Source: Massilia rubra (GTDB taxonomy: Bacteria > Pseudomonadota > Gammaproteobacteria > Burkholderiales > Burkholderiaceae_D). From it: a DNA stretch of 64,000 bases. This document shows positions 33,998-44,889 of the stretch, one piece after another. Positions within the stretch are counted from its first letter, which is position 1. The number at the start of each line of letters is the position of its first letter. Both the position numbers and the translations under genes were made by a program. The notes beneath the pieces were generated by a model. That model saw only the letters and a list, made by a program, of their open reading frames with translations, did not search any database and was not told where the DNA came from. The stretch covers positions 1-64,000 of the forward strand of contig NZ_VUYU01000005.1 in NCBI RefSeq assembly GCF_011682065.1, given 5' to 3'.

Positions 33998-36201
33998 TCG
34001 CACTGAGAATGAATGGCACCGCGCTGATGGGCACGGTGATCCGCATGGGCGCATTATTGGCTCTGGCCTTCGGCGCCAACAGCGCCATGGCGCAAGAGAA
34101 CGCGATCGAATCGATCACGGCCAACCAGCAGGGCTCGAACGTGGTGGTGAACGTGGCGATGAAAAACGCCCCGACCAAGCTGCCGATCGGTTTTTCGATC
34201 ACCAATCCGACCCGCATCGCCCTCGATTTCGGCGCCACGGTCAATGCCACCGGCAAGACGGCCCAGGACGTGAACCTGGCCGACGTGCGCGGCATTAACG
34301 TGGTCCAGGCCGGCGCCCGCACGCGCCTCGTGCTCAATCTCAAGCGTCCGCTCAACTACGCCACCGCCATCGATGGCAAGTCGATCATCGTCACCATCGA
34401 CGGTTCCGGCGGCGTGGCCCAGGCCGTCGACAGCGCCGGCCAGCCGGTCCTGAACGGCGTCTCGTCCTCCTCGGCCCCGCTGCCGGCGCCGCAGGGCGCC
34501 AGGCGCCAGGTCTTGCGCGACCTCGATTTCCGCCGCGGCGCCAACGGCGAAGGCCGGGTCGTGGTCGACCTGCCGAACAGCCAGGTCGCGGTCGATGTAC
34601 GCCAGGTCGGCAACACCGTGGTGGTCGATTTCATGAAAACCGGCTTGCCGGAAACCTTGCGCCGGCGCCTGGACGTGACCGATTTCGGCACCCCGGTTTC
34701 GCAGATCACCACTGTGACCCAGGGCGACAATGTGCGCATGACGGTCGAAGCGCGCGGCCTGTGGGAACAGACCGTGTACCAGAGCGATACCCAGCTGGTG
34801 ATCGACGTCAAGCCGATCAAGGAAGACACCAACAAGCTGACCCAGGGCACCCAGGGTTACCGCGGCGAGAAAATCTCGTTCAACTTCCAGAACGTGGAAG
34901 TGCGCGCCGCGCTGCAAGCGATTGCCGACATCTCGGGCCTGAACATCATCACCAGCGATTCGGTCAGCGGCAACCTGACCTTGCGCCTGAAAGAAGTGCC
35001 ATGGGACCAGGCGCTCGACGTGGTGCTGCAAGCCAAGGGCCTGGACATGCGCAAGAACGGTTCGGTGTTGTGGATCGCGCCCAAGGATGAACTGCTGACC
35101 AAGGAAAAGCTGGAACTCGAACAGCGCGCCCAGATCGCCGATCTCGAGCCGCTCAAGTCGGAAATCTTCCAGCTCAACTACCAGAAGGCCGAAGCCTTCC
35201 GCACCGTGTTCGGCATCAGTGCCGACGGCTCGCAAAAGGAAGAGGGCAGCGACAACCGCTCGCGCGTGCTGTCGAAACGCGGCAGCGCCGTGATCGATCC
35301 GCGCACCAACCAGTTGTTCATTACCGATATTGCCTCGAAACTGGAAGACTTGCGCAAGCTGATCCAGAAAACCGACGTCCCTTCCAAGCAAGTGCTGATC
35401 GAAGCGCGCCTGGTCGAAGCCAATGACGGCTTTTCCCGCAACCTGGGCGCCAAGATCGGCTTTGCCGACTTGCGCACCCTGCGCGGCGGCAATTCCGGCT
35501 ACGCTTACCGTGGCAACGAGCGCGTCGCTATCGGCGGCAACCTGGTCGGCATTGGCCAGGTCACCGGCCAGACCCCGGACAAGGGCGATGGCTACACCAA
35601 TACCACCATGCTGAACCTGCCTGCGGCCGGCATCGCCGGCAACCCGGCCGCTTCGCTGGCCGCCAGCCTGTTCTCGGCCGCCTCGAACCGCTTCCTGAAC
35701 CTGGAACTGTCGGCGCTGGAAGCGGACGGCAAGGGCAAGATCATTTCCAGCCCGCGCGTGGTCACCGAAGACAAGAACGTGGCCGTGATCGAGCAGGGTA
35801 TCGAACTGCCGTACGAAAAATCGACCAGCAGCGGCGCCACCTCGATCGAGTGGAAAAAAGCCAACCTGCGCCTCGAAGTGACCCCGCAGATCACGCCTGA
35901 CGGCAACGTCGTGCTGGAAGTGAACGTCAACAAGGATACCAAGGGCGATGAAACGCGCGCCGGCTTTGCGATCAACACCCAGCACGTGCAAACCAAGGTG
36001 ATGGTCGAAAACGGCGGTACGGTCGTGCTGGGCGGTATCTACCAGCAAGCTGAAACCAATAACGTGACCAAGGTGCCGTTCCTGGGCGACCTGCCGGTCG
36101 TGGGCAATCTGTTCAAGACCACCGCGCGCAACAGCACCAAGACCGAACTGCTGGTCTTCATCACCCCGAAAATCGTCGCAGATCGCCTGTCGACGCGCTA
36201 A
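33994..36201 (+). CDS. pilQ: Type IV pilus secretin PilQ
   Basis: 735 aa. Signal peptide about 1-33 (ending AMAQE). Two AMIN-type peptidoglycan-binding domains (about 40-150 and 165-275) are followed by an STN/N0 domain (KISFNFQNVEVRAALQAIAD), an N1 domain and the secretin core with VLIEARLVEANDGFSRNLG. The C-terminal signature (VVLGGIYQQ, VPFLGDLPVVGNLFK) is intact. It forms the outer-membrane ring through which the pilus passes. It closes the classic pil operon, but an Ig-like lipoprotein gene follows after 29 bases. Confidence 0.96.
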   Translation: MIALRMNGTALMGTVIRMGALLALAFGANSAMAQENAIESITANQQGSNVVVNVAMKNAPTKLPIGFSITNPTRIALDFGATVNATGKTAQDVNLADVRGINVVQAGARTRLVLNLKRPLNYATAIDGKSIIVTIDGSGGVAQAVDSAGQPVLNGVSSSSAPLPAPQGARRQVLRDLDFRRGANGEGRVVVDLPNSQVAVDVRQVGNTVVVDFMKTGLPETLRRRLDVTDFGTPVSQITTVTQGDNVRMTVEARGLWEQTVYQSDTQLVIDVKPIKEDTNKLTQGTQGYRGEKISFNFQNVEVRAALQAIADISGLNIITSDSVSGNLTLRLKEVPWDQALDVVLQAKGLDMRKNGSVLWIAPKDELLTKEKLELEQRAQIADLEPLKSEIFQLNYQKAEAFRTVFGISADGSQKEEGSDNRSRVLSKRGSAVIDPRTNQLFITDIASKLEDLRKLIQKTDVPSKQVLIEARLVEANDGFSRNLGAKIGFADLRTLRGGNSGYAYRGNERVAIGGNLVGIGQVTGQTPDKGDGYTNTTMLNLPAAGIAGNPAASLAASLFSAASNRFLNLELSALEADGKGKIISSPRVVTEDKNVAVIEQGIELPYEKSTSSGATSIEWKKANLRLEVTPQITPDGNVVLEVNVNKDTKGDETRAGFAINTQHVQTKVMVENGGTVVLGGIYQQAETNNVTKVPFLGDLPVVGNLFKTTARNSTKTELLVFITPKIVADRLSTR

Positions 36202-36230
36202 CACCCGAATACATTTAATCAGGAATTAAC

Positions 36231-38426
36231 ATGCTGCCCACTTATTTACAACGCGCTTTTGCCAATCCGGTCCGCTTGCTGACCTGCGTCTCCGTGGCCA
36301 CGGCCCTGGCGGCCTGCGGCGGCGGCGGAGGCAATCCCGGCGGAACGAGCTCGGTCACGCCCGGCACCACCACCCCGACTCCGACCCCGGGTACCAACCC
36401 AGGTACGCCGACCACGCCAGTGGTGCCGGCGGAGCCGAAAATGACCGTGCAACTGGTCGACGCCGGCGGCACCGCGATCACCACCCTGTCGGGTGGCCAG
36501 GCGGGCCAGGTGAAAGTCACCGTGCTCGACGCCAAGGGCAACGCCGCCGCGAACGAGGTGGTGAAATTCGCCACCGATGAGACCTTGCTGCAATTCACGC
36601 CAGTGTCGGGCTCGGCACTGACCGACGCCTCGGGCGTGGCGGTCATTACCGTCAAGCCGGCCAGCGTCACCTCGGCCGGCGCTGTCAATATCGCCGCTAC
36701 CGCCGTTGCCAGCGGCAAAGCGGTCAGTGGCGGGATCAACCTGGCCGTCGGCGCCGCCCCACTGACGCTCGGCAAGATCGACTTCGTGCCGGAACGCAAG
36801 GACGGCGCGATCCTGCCGGCCTTCGGCACCGCCCTGCTGCAGATTCCTATTACCACCGGCAACGTGGCGGCGACCACCGCCCCCGGCCTGACCATCAATT
36901 CCCTGTGCAGTAACGACGGCACCGCCAGCCTGGTGCTGGGCGCGCTGGACAAGGGCGTGCAGTCGGTCACCTACACCAACAAGGGTTGCCTGCGCGTGAC
37001 CGACACCATCACCGTGTCGCTTGGCAATTTCAACCAGACAATCAACATCAATGTGGGCAAGGCCAATATCGGCACCATCCAGTTCGTCGGTTCGGACTTG
37101 GTGGGCAGCTCGATCGTCCTGCGCGGCTCCGGCGGCCTGGGCCGCAAGGAATCGGCCATCCTGACCTTCCGCGTGCTCGACCAGAACAGTATCGGCTTGC
37201 CTGGCGTGGACGTGACCTTCACCGCGACCACCACCACCGGCGGCCTGATCGTGCAACCGGCCAAGGCCACTTCCGACGCCACCGGCGCTGTCACCACCAC
37301 CGTCGCCTCGGGCACGATCCCGACGCCAGTGCGCGTGGTTGCCCAGGCGACGCGCAACGGCACCACCATCAGCGGCCTGTCCGACAGCCTGATCGTGTCG
37401 ACCGGCCTCCCGATCCAGAAATCGATGTCGCTCAGCGCCGACAGCTACAATATCGACGGCCTGAACTACGATTCCGCGATCTCCAAGGTCACCGTGCTGA
37501 TGGCCGACCAATACGGCAATCCGATTTCCGACAACACCGCTGTCAATTTCGTCACCGAAGGCGGCGCGATCGCCACGCCTGACGAAGGCGGTTGCAAAAC
37601 CAAGGGCGGCGGTTGCACGGTCGAGCTCAAGAGCCAGGCTTTCCGTCCCGTCAACGGGCGCGTGACCGTCCTGGCCTACGTCCAGGGTATTGAAGACTTT
37701 CTCGATACCAATGGCGATGGCTTGTACAGCTGCGCAAAGCCGATCCTTGCCAATCCGTCCGACCCGACTCCGTACCGTCCGCTGGTCGACAGCTGCACGC
37801 TGACCACCGGCGAAACCTTCGGCGACCAGGGCGATCCATTCCTCAATACCGGCGAGGAGACAGTCATCCGCGGCAATCCAGGTGGCAACACGCTCGTCAG
37901 GATTGGTAAAACCGTCAGGGAATACAATAGCGCCAAGGGCGATCTGCCGTTCCCTTACAATCGCAGCGCCTACAGCGCCGCGGGTAACCAGCAGTGGGGC
38001 TTGAATTACATCTGGCGCGAGGCCGAAATCGTCTTCAGCGGCGATGAGCCGACCTTCATCCGCCAGTACCTCAAGCCAGACGGCAGCCTGCGCGACTGGA
38101 CCGCGGCCGATGGCCCGGTCGATATCGTTGCTGGCCTGAGCGGTCCTAGTTGCTCGAACCAGGTTCTGTTCTTCCGCATCGTCGACGTCAATAACAACCC
38201 GCTGCCGAACGGCACCACGGTCAGCGCCGGCGATTCGGACAAGGTCGTGCCGCAAAGCGTCTCGCCGAACCTGGTTGGCTCGACCAACCGCCTGGGCGGC
38301 ACCGAGCACTGGGTCAACATCAAGGCAGAAGCGAGCTGTGCCGGTGGCGAGTTCTCCATCAAGACCACGACGCCACGCGGCAAGTCGTACGCGAAAGGCT
38401 TTAAGTCGGGTTCGGCAGCTCCTTGA
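36231..38426 (+). CDS. Lipoprotein with bacterial Ig-like (Big_1-type) domains, co-located with pilQ
   Basis: 731 aa. A lipoprotein signal with lipobox ALAAC (C29) is followed by a Gly/Thr/Pro-rich linker. At least two invasin/intimin-type Ig-like modules follow, with the typical [20 protein letters not shown] and [20 protein letters not shown] strands; a third is probable near 405-500, with a CKTKGGGC pair. The C-terminal quarter is not recognised. Such proteins are surface adhesins or scaffolds. It lies between pilQ and aroKB, and its TGA overlaps the aroKB TTG start by 4 bases, so it is part of the pil-aro transcription unit. A role in pilus-dependent attachment is inference from position only. 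Confidence 0.82.
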   Translation: MLPTYLQRAFANPVRLLTCVSVATALAACGGGGGNPGGTSSVTPGTTTPTPTPGTNPGTPTTPVVPAEPKMTVQLVDAGGTAITTLSGGQAGQVKVTVLDAKGNAAANEVVKFATDETLLQFTPVSGSALTDASGVAVITVKPASVTSAGAVNIAATAVASGKAVSGGINLAVGAAPLTLGKIDFVPERKDGAILPAFGTALLQIPITTGNVAATTAPGLTINSLCSNDGTASLVLGALDKGVQSVTYTNKGCLRVTDTITVSLGNFNQTININVGKANIGTIQFVGSDLVGSSIVLRGSGGLGRKESAILTFRVLDQNSIGLPGVDVTFTATTTTGGLIVQPAKATSDATGAVTTTVASGTIPTPVRVVAQATRNGTTISGLSDSLIVSTGLPIQKSMSLSADSYNIDGLNYDSAISKVTVLMADQYGNPISDNTAVNFVTEGGAIATPDEGGCKTKGGGCTVELKSQAFRPVNGRVTVLAYVQGIEDFLDTNGDGLYSCAKPILANPSDPTPYRPLVDSCTLTTGETFGDQGDPFLNTGEETVIRGNPGGNTLVRIGKTVREYNSAKGDLPFPYNRSAYSAAGNQQWGLNYIWREAEIVFSGDEPTFIRQYLKPDGSLRDWTAADGPVDIVAGLSGPSCSNQVLFFRIVDVNNNPLPNGTTVSAGDSDKVVPQSVSPNLVGSTNRLGGTEHWVNIKAEASCAGGEFSIKTTTPRGKSYAKGFKSGSAAP

Positions 38427-40102
38427 AGTCGGAGAATATCTTCCTGGTAGGGCTTATGGGGGCGGGAAAAACCACCATCGGCCGTATTCTCGCCAGGAAG
38501 CTTGGTAAACGCTTTGTCGATTCCGACCACGAGATCGAGGCCCGCACGGGCGCGACCATCCCGTGGATTTTCGAAATCGAAGGCGAGGCGAGTTTTCGTC
38601 GCCGTGAGGCTGAGGTCATCCGTGACCTGACGGCGCAGGACGGGCTCGTCCTCGCCACCGGCGGCGGGGCCGTGCTCGACCCCGCCAGCCGTGCCTATCT
38701 GAAACAACGTGGCCGCGTGGTTTACCTGCGCGCCAGCGTCAACAGCATCATGCTGCGCACCACCCACGACAAAAGCCGGCCCTTGCTGCAAACGGCCGAC
38801 CCCCGCAAGAAACTCGAAGAATTGACGGCCCAGCGCGAGCCGCTGTACCGCGAGATTGCCGACCTGGTGATCGACACGGGCCGACCTAACGTACAATCGA
38901 TGGTCCAAACAATTCTGACGCAACTGTCCGCGCTCGGCCCAGCCGCCGCGAGAACAGCGCGCGGGTCTCATATGCCACCATCGAACGCAGCAGCATCGCA
39001 ACAAGCGAACACCGAACCATCCCGGATCTTCCTCAACGTCGACCTGGGCGAACGCAGTTACCCGATCACCATCGGCGCCGGCGTGCTGTCCGACCCGGCC
39101 CTGCTCGAGCGTCATATCGCCGGGCGCAAGGTCGCCATCGTGACCAACACCACCGTGGCCCCGCTGTACCTCGAGCGCGTGGCCGCGCCGCTGCGCGCCT
39201 GCGGGCGCGATGTGCTCGAAATCATCCTGCCCGACGGCGAACAGTTCAAGAGCTGGGACAGCCTGATGACCATCTTCGACGCCCTGCTCGAGCACAAGTG
39301 CGACCGCAAGACCACCATGGTGGCCCTGGGCGGCGGCGTGATCGGCGACCTGACCGGGTATGCCGCCGCCAGTTACATGCGCGGCGTGCCGTTCGTGCAG
39401 ATGCCGACCACCTTGCTCTCGCAGGTCGACTCCTCGGTCGGCGGCAAGACCGGCATCAACCACCCGCTGGGCAAGAACATGATCGGCGCCTTTTACCAGC
39501 CGCGCGCCGTGCTGGCCGATACCGCCTCGCTCGACACCCTGGCCCCGCGCGAACTGTCGGCGGGCCTGGCCGAAGTGATCAAGCATGGCGCCATCATCGA
39601 CGCCGCGTTTTTCGACTGGATCGAAGCGAACATCGGCAAGCTGATGGCGCGTGACCAGCACGCGCTGGCGCACGCCATTTCGCGCTCCTGCGAAATCAAG
39701 GCCGAGGTGGTGCGCCAGGATGAACGCGAGGGCGGCCTGCGCGCCATCCTCAATTTCGGCCACACTTTTGGGCACGCGATCGAAGCGGGCATGGGCTACG
39801 GCGCCTGGCTGCACGGCGAAGCGGTCGGTTGCGGCATGGTCATGGCGGCCGACCTGTCGCACCGGCTGGGGCTGGTCGACGCGGCCACCGTGGCGCGCAT
39901 GCGCGCGCTGGTCGGCGCCGCCGGCCTGCCGACCGTGGCGCCGGACCTCGGCACCGAGCGCTGGCTCGAACTGATGGAAGTGGACAAGAAAAACGAAGGC
40001 GGCGCCATCAAGTTCATCCTGATGAAGCCTTTGGGCAGCCCGAACATCACCAGCGCCCCGCGCGAGCAACTGCTGGCCACCCTGGCCGCCTGCGTCGGCT
40101 GA
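38423..40102 (+). CDS. aroKB: Fused shikimate kinase / 3-dehydroquinate synthase (AroK-AroB)
   Basis: 559 aa in a single uninterrupted frame. Residues 1 to about 172 are AroK, with P-loop GLMGAGKTT, substrate Asp/Arg motifs ([15 protein letters not shown]) and GGGAVLD. A linker of about 25 residues rich in Ala/Ser/Gln is followed by AroB, with [33 protein letters not shown] and the metal site HTFGHAIE. AroB is the second step and AroK the fifth of the seven-step route from DAHP to chorismate. The TTG start overlaps the preceding stop. An internal in-frame ATG at 38972 could give free AroB, but no strong ribosome site precedes it. Separate adjacent aroK and aroB genes are the usual arrangement. 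Confidence 0.9.
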   Translation: MKSENIFLVGLMGAGKTTIGRILARKLGKRFVDSDHEIEARTGATIPWIFEIEGEASFRRREAEVIRDLTAQDGLVLATGGGAVLDPASRAYLKQRGRVVYLRASVNSIMLRTTHDKSRPLLQTADPRKKLEELTAQREPLYREIADLVIDTGRPNVQSMVQTILTQLSALGPAAARTARGSHMPPSNAAASQQANTEPSRIFLNVDLGERSYPITIGAGVLSDPALLERHIAGRKVAIVTNTTVAPLYLERVAAPLRACGRDVLEIILPDGEQFKSWDSLMTIFDALLEHKCDRKTTMVALGGGVIGDLTGYAAASYMRGVPFVQMPTTLLSQVDSSVGGKTGINHPLGKNMIGAFYQPRAVLADTASLDTLAPRELSAGLAEVIKHGAIIDAAFFDWIEANIGKLMARDQHALAHAISRSCEIKAEVVRQDEREGGLRAILNFGHTFGHAIEAGMGYGAWLHGEAVGCGMVMAADLSHRLGLVDAATVARMRALVGAAGLPTVAPDLGTERWLELMEVDKKNEGGAIKFILMKPLGSPNITSAPREQLLATLAACVG

Positions 40103-40103
40103 C

Positions 40104-41240
40104 ATGAACCCGGACGCCCACCTCGCCCCGTACGCCGTGCATTCGGAGACGGCGCGCGGCCGGCGCCATCCCGAAACGTCGCATGCGTCGCGCAGCCAGT
40201 TCCAGCGCGACCGCGACCGCATCATCCACTGCTCGGCCTTCCGCCGGCTCGAATACAAGACCCAGGTCTTCCTCAATCACGAGGGCGACATGTTCCGCAC
40301 GCGCCTGACGCACAGCCTGGAAGTGGCGCAGGTCGGCCGCTCCATGGCGCGCAACCTGCGCCTGAACGAAGACCTGGTCGAAGCGCTTGCGCTGGCGCAC
40401 GACCTGGGCCACACGCCGTTCGGCCACGTGGGCCAGGATGTGCTCAACGAATGCATGAAAGACCATGGCGGGTTTGAACACAACCTGCAAAGCCTGCGCG
40501 TGGTCGACGAACTCGAAGAGCACTACGGCGCCTTCGACGGCCTGAACCTGATGTTCGATACGCGCGAGGGCATCCTCAAGCACTGCTCGCTGGCCAACGC
40601 CAAACTGCTCGGCCCCGTGGCGCAGCGCTTCATCGACCGCACCGAGCCCTCGCTGGAAGCGCAGTTGACCAACCTGGCCGACGAAATCGCCTACAACAGC
40701 CACGATATCGACGATGGCTTGCGCTCAGGGCTGATCACCATCGCGCAGCTGGAGGAAGTCGACTTTTTCGCGCGCCGCTGGCACGATGTGCAAAAGGCCT
40801 ATCCGGGCTTGTCGGGCCGGCGCGCCATCTACGAAACCTTGCGCCGCCTGATCACCGTGCTGGCCGACGACCTGATCGAAACGTCCAGCGTGCTGCTGGC
40901 CGAAGCGGCGCCCGCCAACCTGGAGGCGGTGCGCGCCAGCGGCCCGCTGATCCGCTTTTCCGACCCGATGCGCAAGGATGCGACGGAACTCAAGCGCTTC
41001 CTGCGCGCCAATCTGTACCGCCATTTCAAGGTCAACCGGATGCGCGTGAAAGCGAGCCGCATCGTGCGCGAACTGTTCGACGCCTTCATGGCCGAACCGG
41101 TCTTGCTGCCGCCCGATTATCAGCTGGCTGGCGGGGATGTCACGCGCCAGGCGCGCAAGATCGCCGACTACATCGCCGGCATGACCGACCGCTACGCGAT
41201 CCGCGAACACCGGCGCATTTTCTCGCTCGACGATCTGTAG
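40104..41240 (+). CDS. dgt: dGTPase-like deoxynucleotide triphosphohydrolase
   Basis: 378 aa. An HD-superfamily hydrolase that releases triphosphate from dNTPs. The metal ligands are visible: H70 (RLTHSLEV) and H99-D100 ([12 protein letters not shown]), plus a downstream Asp (YNSHDIDDG). The length fits the shorter dGTPase-like class (about 370-380 aa) rather than the ~500-aa E. coli enzyme. The ATG is one base after the aroKB stop, so the genes are co-transcribed, as in many betaproteobacteria. Confidence 0.93.
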   Translation: MNPDAHLAPYAVHSETARGRRHPETSHASRSQFQRDRDRIIHCSAFRRLEYKTQVFLNHEGDMFRTRLTHSLEVAQVGRSMARNLRLNEDLVEALALAHDLGHTPFGHVGQDVLNECMKDHGGFEHNLQSLRVVDELEEHYGAFDGLNLMFDTREGILKHCSLANAKLLGPVAQRFIDRTEPSLEAQLTNLADEIAYNSHDIDDGLRSGLITIAQLEEVDFFARRWHDVQKAYPGLSGRRAIYETLRRLITVLADDLIETSSVLLAEAAPANLEAVRASGPLIRFSDPMRKDATELKRFLRANLYRHFKVNRMRVKASRIVRELFDAFMAEPVLLPPDYQLAGGDVTRQARKIADYIAGMTDRYAIREHRRIFSLDDL

Positions 41241-41247
41241 AACACCT

Positions 41248-41742
41248 ATGGCTGGCCCAACTTGTTCGGTTCTTCATTCAAACGCTGTCAGCGCGGAGCA
41301 CGTCGTGAGCGAGCTCATTGCGCTTGTCGCACATGCACGCGATGGCGAGCACTTTACAGTAAAGGACACGCGTCCCATTCATGGCAGCTACGCCGGGGAG
41401 GGCAGGCCTTTCATCCTTTTTTCGGAATCCATCGATGCCGGGACGGCCGACGCGATCGCAGCATTGACCGGATGGTATCCTGCCCAGGGAATCGGGTTTG
41501 CCGCCATGTGCAACGGGGACGAAGACCATCGTATTCTGGCCGAGCTGGCCCTGTGGTTGGCCGGGCGTCTTTCCGGATATGTCGATATGGGCGGAGAGCC
41601 GGATCTTCCGGCCGGCCTTCCCGGGAACGCACATGCGCTTCCTTATGACACCGCATCGGGATGGGAAGCCCACGCGACGCTACTCGACCCGACTGCACTT
41701 GCAGCATGGATGAGGTGTCAGGCATTTCGCATGGTGAAGTAA
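41248..41742 (+). CDS. Unrecognised protein, 164 aa
   Basis: A soluble protein without signal or TM, starting MAGPTCSVLH, with a central TGWYPAQGIGFAAMCNGDEDH stretch and a C-terminal MRCQAFRMVK. The start and layout remind me of small DUF6368-like proteins, but I am not sure. It follows dgt after 7 bases yet is visibly less G+C-biased in codon choice than dgt, so it may be a recent arrival that uses the upstream transcript. Immunity or antitoxin-like roles are possible for such solitary small proteins, without evidence here. Confidence 0.55.
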   Translation: MAGPTCSVLHSNAVSAEHVVSELIALVAHARDGEHFTVKDTRPIHGSYAGEGRPFILFSESIDAGTADAIAALTGWYPAQGIGFAAMCNGDEDHRILAELALWLAGRLSGYVDMGGEPDLPAGLPGNAHALPYDTASGWEAHATLLDPTALAAWMRCQAFRMVK

Positions 41743-41809
41743 GGTGTTGCGCTTGTGCTGACAGACCTGGCGGTCTGCGTTTCAAGATGCGCAAGGCGGC
41801 AGCAGCGAG

Positions 41810-42904
41810 TCAGAACAGGGATGGTGCGGTCAGCTCCAGCAGCAGCTTCTTGACCGGCGCCGGCAGCGGCGCGCTGTCGATGCGCGCCAGGTCCCACCAG
41901 AGATAGGGCGCAGCCAGGTCGGCACGCCGCGACAAGGTCGCCTGGAACGGCGCGATGTGCAGGCGGTAGTGCGTGAACACATGCACCAGCGGCAGCAGCG
42001 CGGAAATCGCTTCCACTTCACCGAAAGCGCCGGCCAGCGGCGCCACCGCGTCGATGGCCAGCGCGCCGCGCACGGCATGGCCGTCCACCTCGGGCAGCGA
42101 CATCAGCCCGCCCCAGATGCCCGTCTGCGCGCGCTGTTCGAGCAGCACCTGGCCGCCCTCGATCACGACCAGCAGGGCAGCCTGTTTTTCGGGGATGGTC
42201 TTTTTCGGTTTGCGCACCGGCAGTTCCGCCGTGCGGCCGGTGGCGTAGGCCACGCAGCGGTCCTGGAGCGGGCAGCGCGCGCAATCGGGTTTACTGCGCG
42301 TGCACAGGGTGGCGCCCAGGTCCATCAAGCCTTGCGTGTACGCTTCGATGCCGTCAAGCGGCAGCAGCGCTTGCGCGCGCCGCCACAAGCCATCTTCGAC
42401 CGCCTTCACGCCCGGGAATTCATCGATGCCGAACACGCGCGCGAACACGCGTTTGACGTTGCCGTCCAAAATGGCGGCGCGCGTGCCGCTGGAGAACGCG
42501 GAAATGGCCGCCGCCGTCGAGCGCCCGATGCCCGGCAAGTCGGCCAGCAGCGCCGGCTCGCTCGGGAACACGCCGCCATATTCGTCGACCACCCTCTTGG
42601 CGCAGGCGTGCAGGTTGCGCGCCCGCGTGTAGTAGCCAAGGCCGCTCCACTGCGCCATTACGTCTTCCGACGGCGCCGCAGCCAGGTCGTGCAGGGTGGG
42701 GAAGCGTTCCAGGAAGCGTGCATAGTAGGCCAGCACCGCGGCCACCTGCGTTTGCTGCAACATGATCTCGGAGAGCCAGATGCGGTAAGCGTCGCGCGTG
42801 TTTTGCCACGGCAGGGCGTGGCGTCCGTGCGACTTCTGCCAGTCGATGACGGCAGCGGAAAACGAGGGGTCTTCCAGCTGCCCGAACTCGGTCAGTCTTT
42901 TCAC
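41810..42904 (-). CDS. mutY: A/G-specific adenine DNA glycosylase MutY
   Basis: 364 aa from a GTG at 42904. It removes adenine mispaired with 8-oxoguanine. The catalytic Glu is E46 (LSEIMLQQTQV), the HhH motif is LPGIGRSTAAAI and the catalytic Asp is D147 (ILDGNVKR). The 4Fe-4S cluster ligands C201, C208, C211 and C217 have the standard C-x6-C-x2-C-x5-C spacing. A C-terminal NUDIX-like 8-oxoG recognition domain follows (QVLLEQRAQTGIWGGLMSLPE). The start codon overlaps the stop of the dynamin-like gene by 4 bases (GTGA), which supports this start over the longer upstream frame. Confidence 0.95.
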   Translation of the reverse strand: MKRLTEFGQLEDPSFSAAVIDWQKSHGRHALPWQNTRDAYRIWLSEIMLQQTQVAAVLAYYARFLERFPTLHDLAAAPSEDVMAQWSGLGYYTRARNLHACAKRVVDEYGGVFPSEPALLADLPGIGRSTAAAISAFSSGTRAAILDGNVKRVFARVFGIDEFPGVKAVEDGLWRRAQALLPLDGIEAYTQGLMDLGATLCTRSKPDCARCPLQDRCVAYATGRTAELPVRKPKKTIPEKQAALLVVIEGGQVLLEQRAQTGIWGGLMSLPEVDGHAVRGALAIDAVAPLAGAFGEVEAISALLPLVHVFTHYRLHIAPFQATLSRRADLAAPYLWWDLARIDSAPLPAPVKKLLLELTAPSLF

Positions 42905-44889
42905 GCAGCCGCTTCGAATGATTGCGCGGTGGTGCGCTGCATGGCCGCGTCCACGTTGCCCGCCAAGTCGTTCAGGCGTCCCTTGACCTTTTCCAGCGCG
43001 AACTGGCTCGCTTCGAACGATTCGATCTTCGTTTCCAGGCTGTCGGTGGCGTCGTGGATGCGCTGGATCGACGCCAGGCGGTGCTTGAGCTGGTCCTTGT
43101 GCTGGCGGATCTGCGCTTCCAGCGGCGACATGATCACCTTCAGCCATGCTTCGACGTCGGCGTTGGCGGCGCGGTAGCTGCGCCGCACGCGCGAGGCGAT
43201 CGAATCGAAAAAGCGCTCGATGACGGCGTCGCGGCTGGTAATTAACAGGGTGGTGGTACCGAACTGCTTGACGTACACCTCTTCGATGGCGTCGATCTCC
43301 TTGCGGTACTTGTCGAGCGACAGCGTCATCGGGACCGCCAGGCTCAGGCCATGTTCGGCGGCGAATTTCCGGTACATCATTTCCATCATCTCGCTGATCT
43401 CGGCGATCTTGCGGTTCGAGATGTCGAGATTGGCGCGCGCCTGGTCGAAAAAGTGCTTGACCGGGCCACGGATGCCGGTGGTGACGAAGCGCGATGCCGC
43501 CATCGCTTCGCGCACGGCGGCGATTTCTTTATGCACGATGTCCATGCCGAGCGTGGTGTAGAGCTCCGTCGACAGGCGCGCGAACACCGCGCGCGTGCCC
43601 TGCAGCTTGAACAGGCTGCCGTCGAATTCCTTCTTCTCGACTTCGACCCTGCGCATCATGTGGGCGATCACGCCCTGGTTCTTGCCGCGCAGGCTTTTGA
43701 GTTCCTGCAGCTGCTCGACGATGTCGCGGATGCGCGCGCCGATGGTCGCCTGCTGGGTGCCGACCACCGCGTTCAGGTCGTCCGAGAGCTGCTTGCGGAT
43801 GATGTCCTGCTTGGCCGGAATGAGTTCGTTGAACAGGGCCGCTTCGAGCGCGCCGAGGCGGCTCTTTTCCAGCAAGGCCATGTCGCCGTTGATCTTGCCG
43901 ACCAGGGCTTTTTGGGCCGACACCGGGAACACCTGGCGCGGCTCCAACGCCAGCATGTGCGCCACGGTGGTTTGCTGGCGCTCGATCTCGGCGTCGTTTT
44001 CCTCCTCGGTCTTGAGCTCATCCCACATCGCGTCGATCTTGTTCATGACCACGATGCGCCCGGCGCCGGCGCCGATGTGCGTGCGCCAGACTTCGATGTC
44101 GCTCTTGGTCACGCCGGTTTCGGCGGCCAGGATGAACAGCACCGCGTGCGCGTTCGGAATCAGGTTCAGGGTCAGTTCCGGCTCGGTGCCGATCGCGTTC
44201 AGGCCAGGCGTGTCGAGGATGACCAGGCCTTGCTTGAGAAGCGGGTGAGGGAAGTTGATGATCGCGTGGCGCCACAGCGAAATTTCGATCATGCCGTTGT
44301 CGTCGAGCGTGGCGGCGACGTCCGGATCGGTCTCGTCGAACAGGCCGTAGCGCTTCGCTTCCTCGACCTTGACATGCTTGGTCATGCTGACCTGCTTGAA
44401 GGTCTCGTGCATTTCCTCGCCGGCGTCGAGCGCCAGCGGCAGCACGGTCCAGGCGGCCGGATCGTCGCGGTAATCGCTGGTCGACAGGTTGCTGGCGCGC
44501 GTTTCGATCGGCAACAGGCGGATGCAAGGCGGGAACGCCGGGTCGTACATCAGCTCGGTCGGGCACATGGTTGTGCGCCCGGCCGCCGAGGGCAGGATGC
44601 GCTGGCCGTAATCGGCAAAGAAAATCGCGTTGATCAATTCGGATTTGCCGCGCGAGAACTCCGCCACGAAGGCCACCGACAGCCGGTCGTCGGCCAGGCG
44701 CGCCAGCGCGCGCGCGATGCGCTGCTCGGTTGCCGCGTCGGTCAGTTCAGCCGCAGTGACCCACCCTTGATACTTTTCCAGCGCCATCGCCACGTCCTGG
44801 CGCCACGCGCTGTACTGCTCAAAATCTTGCACCATTATGCTCACATTGCCCTCGCGTACAGGTTCTTGCGAATCCTGCTCGATTGTCAT
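42901..44889 (-). CDS. Dynamin-like large GTPase
   Basis: 662 aa from the ATG at 44889, which overlaps the mutM stop (ATGA). GTPase motifs are G1 AEFSRGKS (76-83), a G2-like Thr in [10 protein letters not shown]3 DTPG (226-229) and G4 NKID (283-286). The remainder (about 330-650) is alpha-helical with long coiled-coil stretches and no clear TM helix, resembling bacterial dynamin-like proteins of the LeoA/DynA/CrfC type. These remodel membranes or act in chromosome separation (CrfC). It is wedged between mutM and mutY with 4-base overlaps on both sides, so all three proteins are made together. A link to oxidative DNA damage repair is suggested only by this coupling. Confidence 0.85.
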   Translation of the reverse strand: MTIEQDSQEPVREGNVSIMVQDFEQYSAWRQDVAMALEKYQGWVTAAELTDAATEQRIARALARLADDRLSVAFVAEFSRGKSELINAIFFADYGQRILPSAAGRTTMCPTELMYDPAFPPCIRLLPIETRASNLSTSDYRDDPAAWTVLPLALDAGEEMHETFKQVSMTKHVKVEEAKRYGLFDETDPDVAATLDDNGMIEISLWRHAIINFPHPLLKQGLVILDTPGLNAIGTEPELTLNLIPNAHAVLFILAAETGVTKSDIEVWRTHIGAGAGRIVVMNKIDAMWDELKTEEENDAEIERQQTTVAHMLALEPRQVFPVSAQKALVGKINGDMALLEKSRLGALEAALFNELIPAKQDIIRKQLSDDLNAVVGTQQATIGARIRDIVEQLQELKSLRGKNQGVIAHMMRRVEVEKKEFDGSLFKLQGTRAVFARLSTELYTTLGMDIVHKEIAAVREAMAASRFVTTGIRGPVKHFFDQARANLDISNRKIAEISEMMEMMYRKFAAEHGLSLAVPMTLSLDKYRKEIDAIEEVYVKQFGTTTLLITSRDAVIERFFDSIASRVRRSYRAANADVEAWLKVIMSPLEAQIRQHKDQLKHRLASIQRIHDATDSLETKIESFEASQFALEKVKGRLNDLAGNVDAAMQRTTAQSFEAAA

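Noticed and set aside
38972-40102. Separate aroB gene starting at the internal ATG
   Set aside because: No stop codon separates it from aroK and no good ribosome site precedes the ATG, so a fusion is the simpler reading. Kept as a possibility in the aroKB entry.
42905-43147. N-terminal extension of MutY
   Set aside because: The added residues are an out-of-frame reading of the dynamin-like gene; the GTG at 42904 overlapping that gene's stop gives the standard MutY start.
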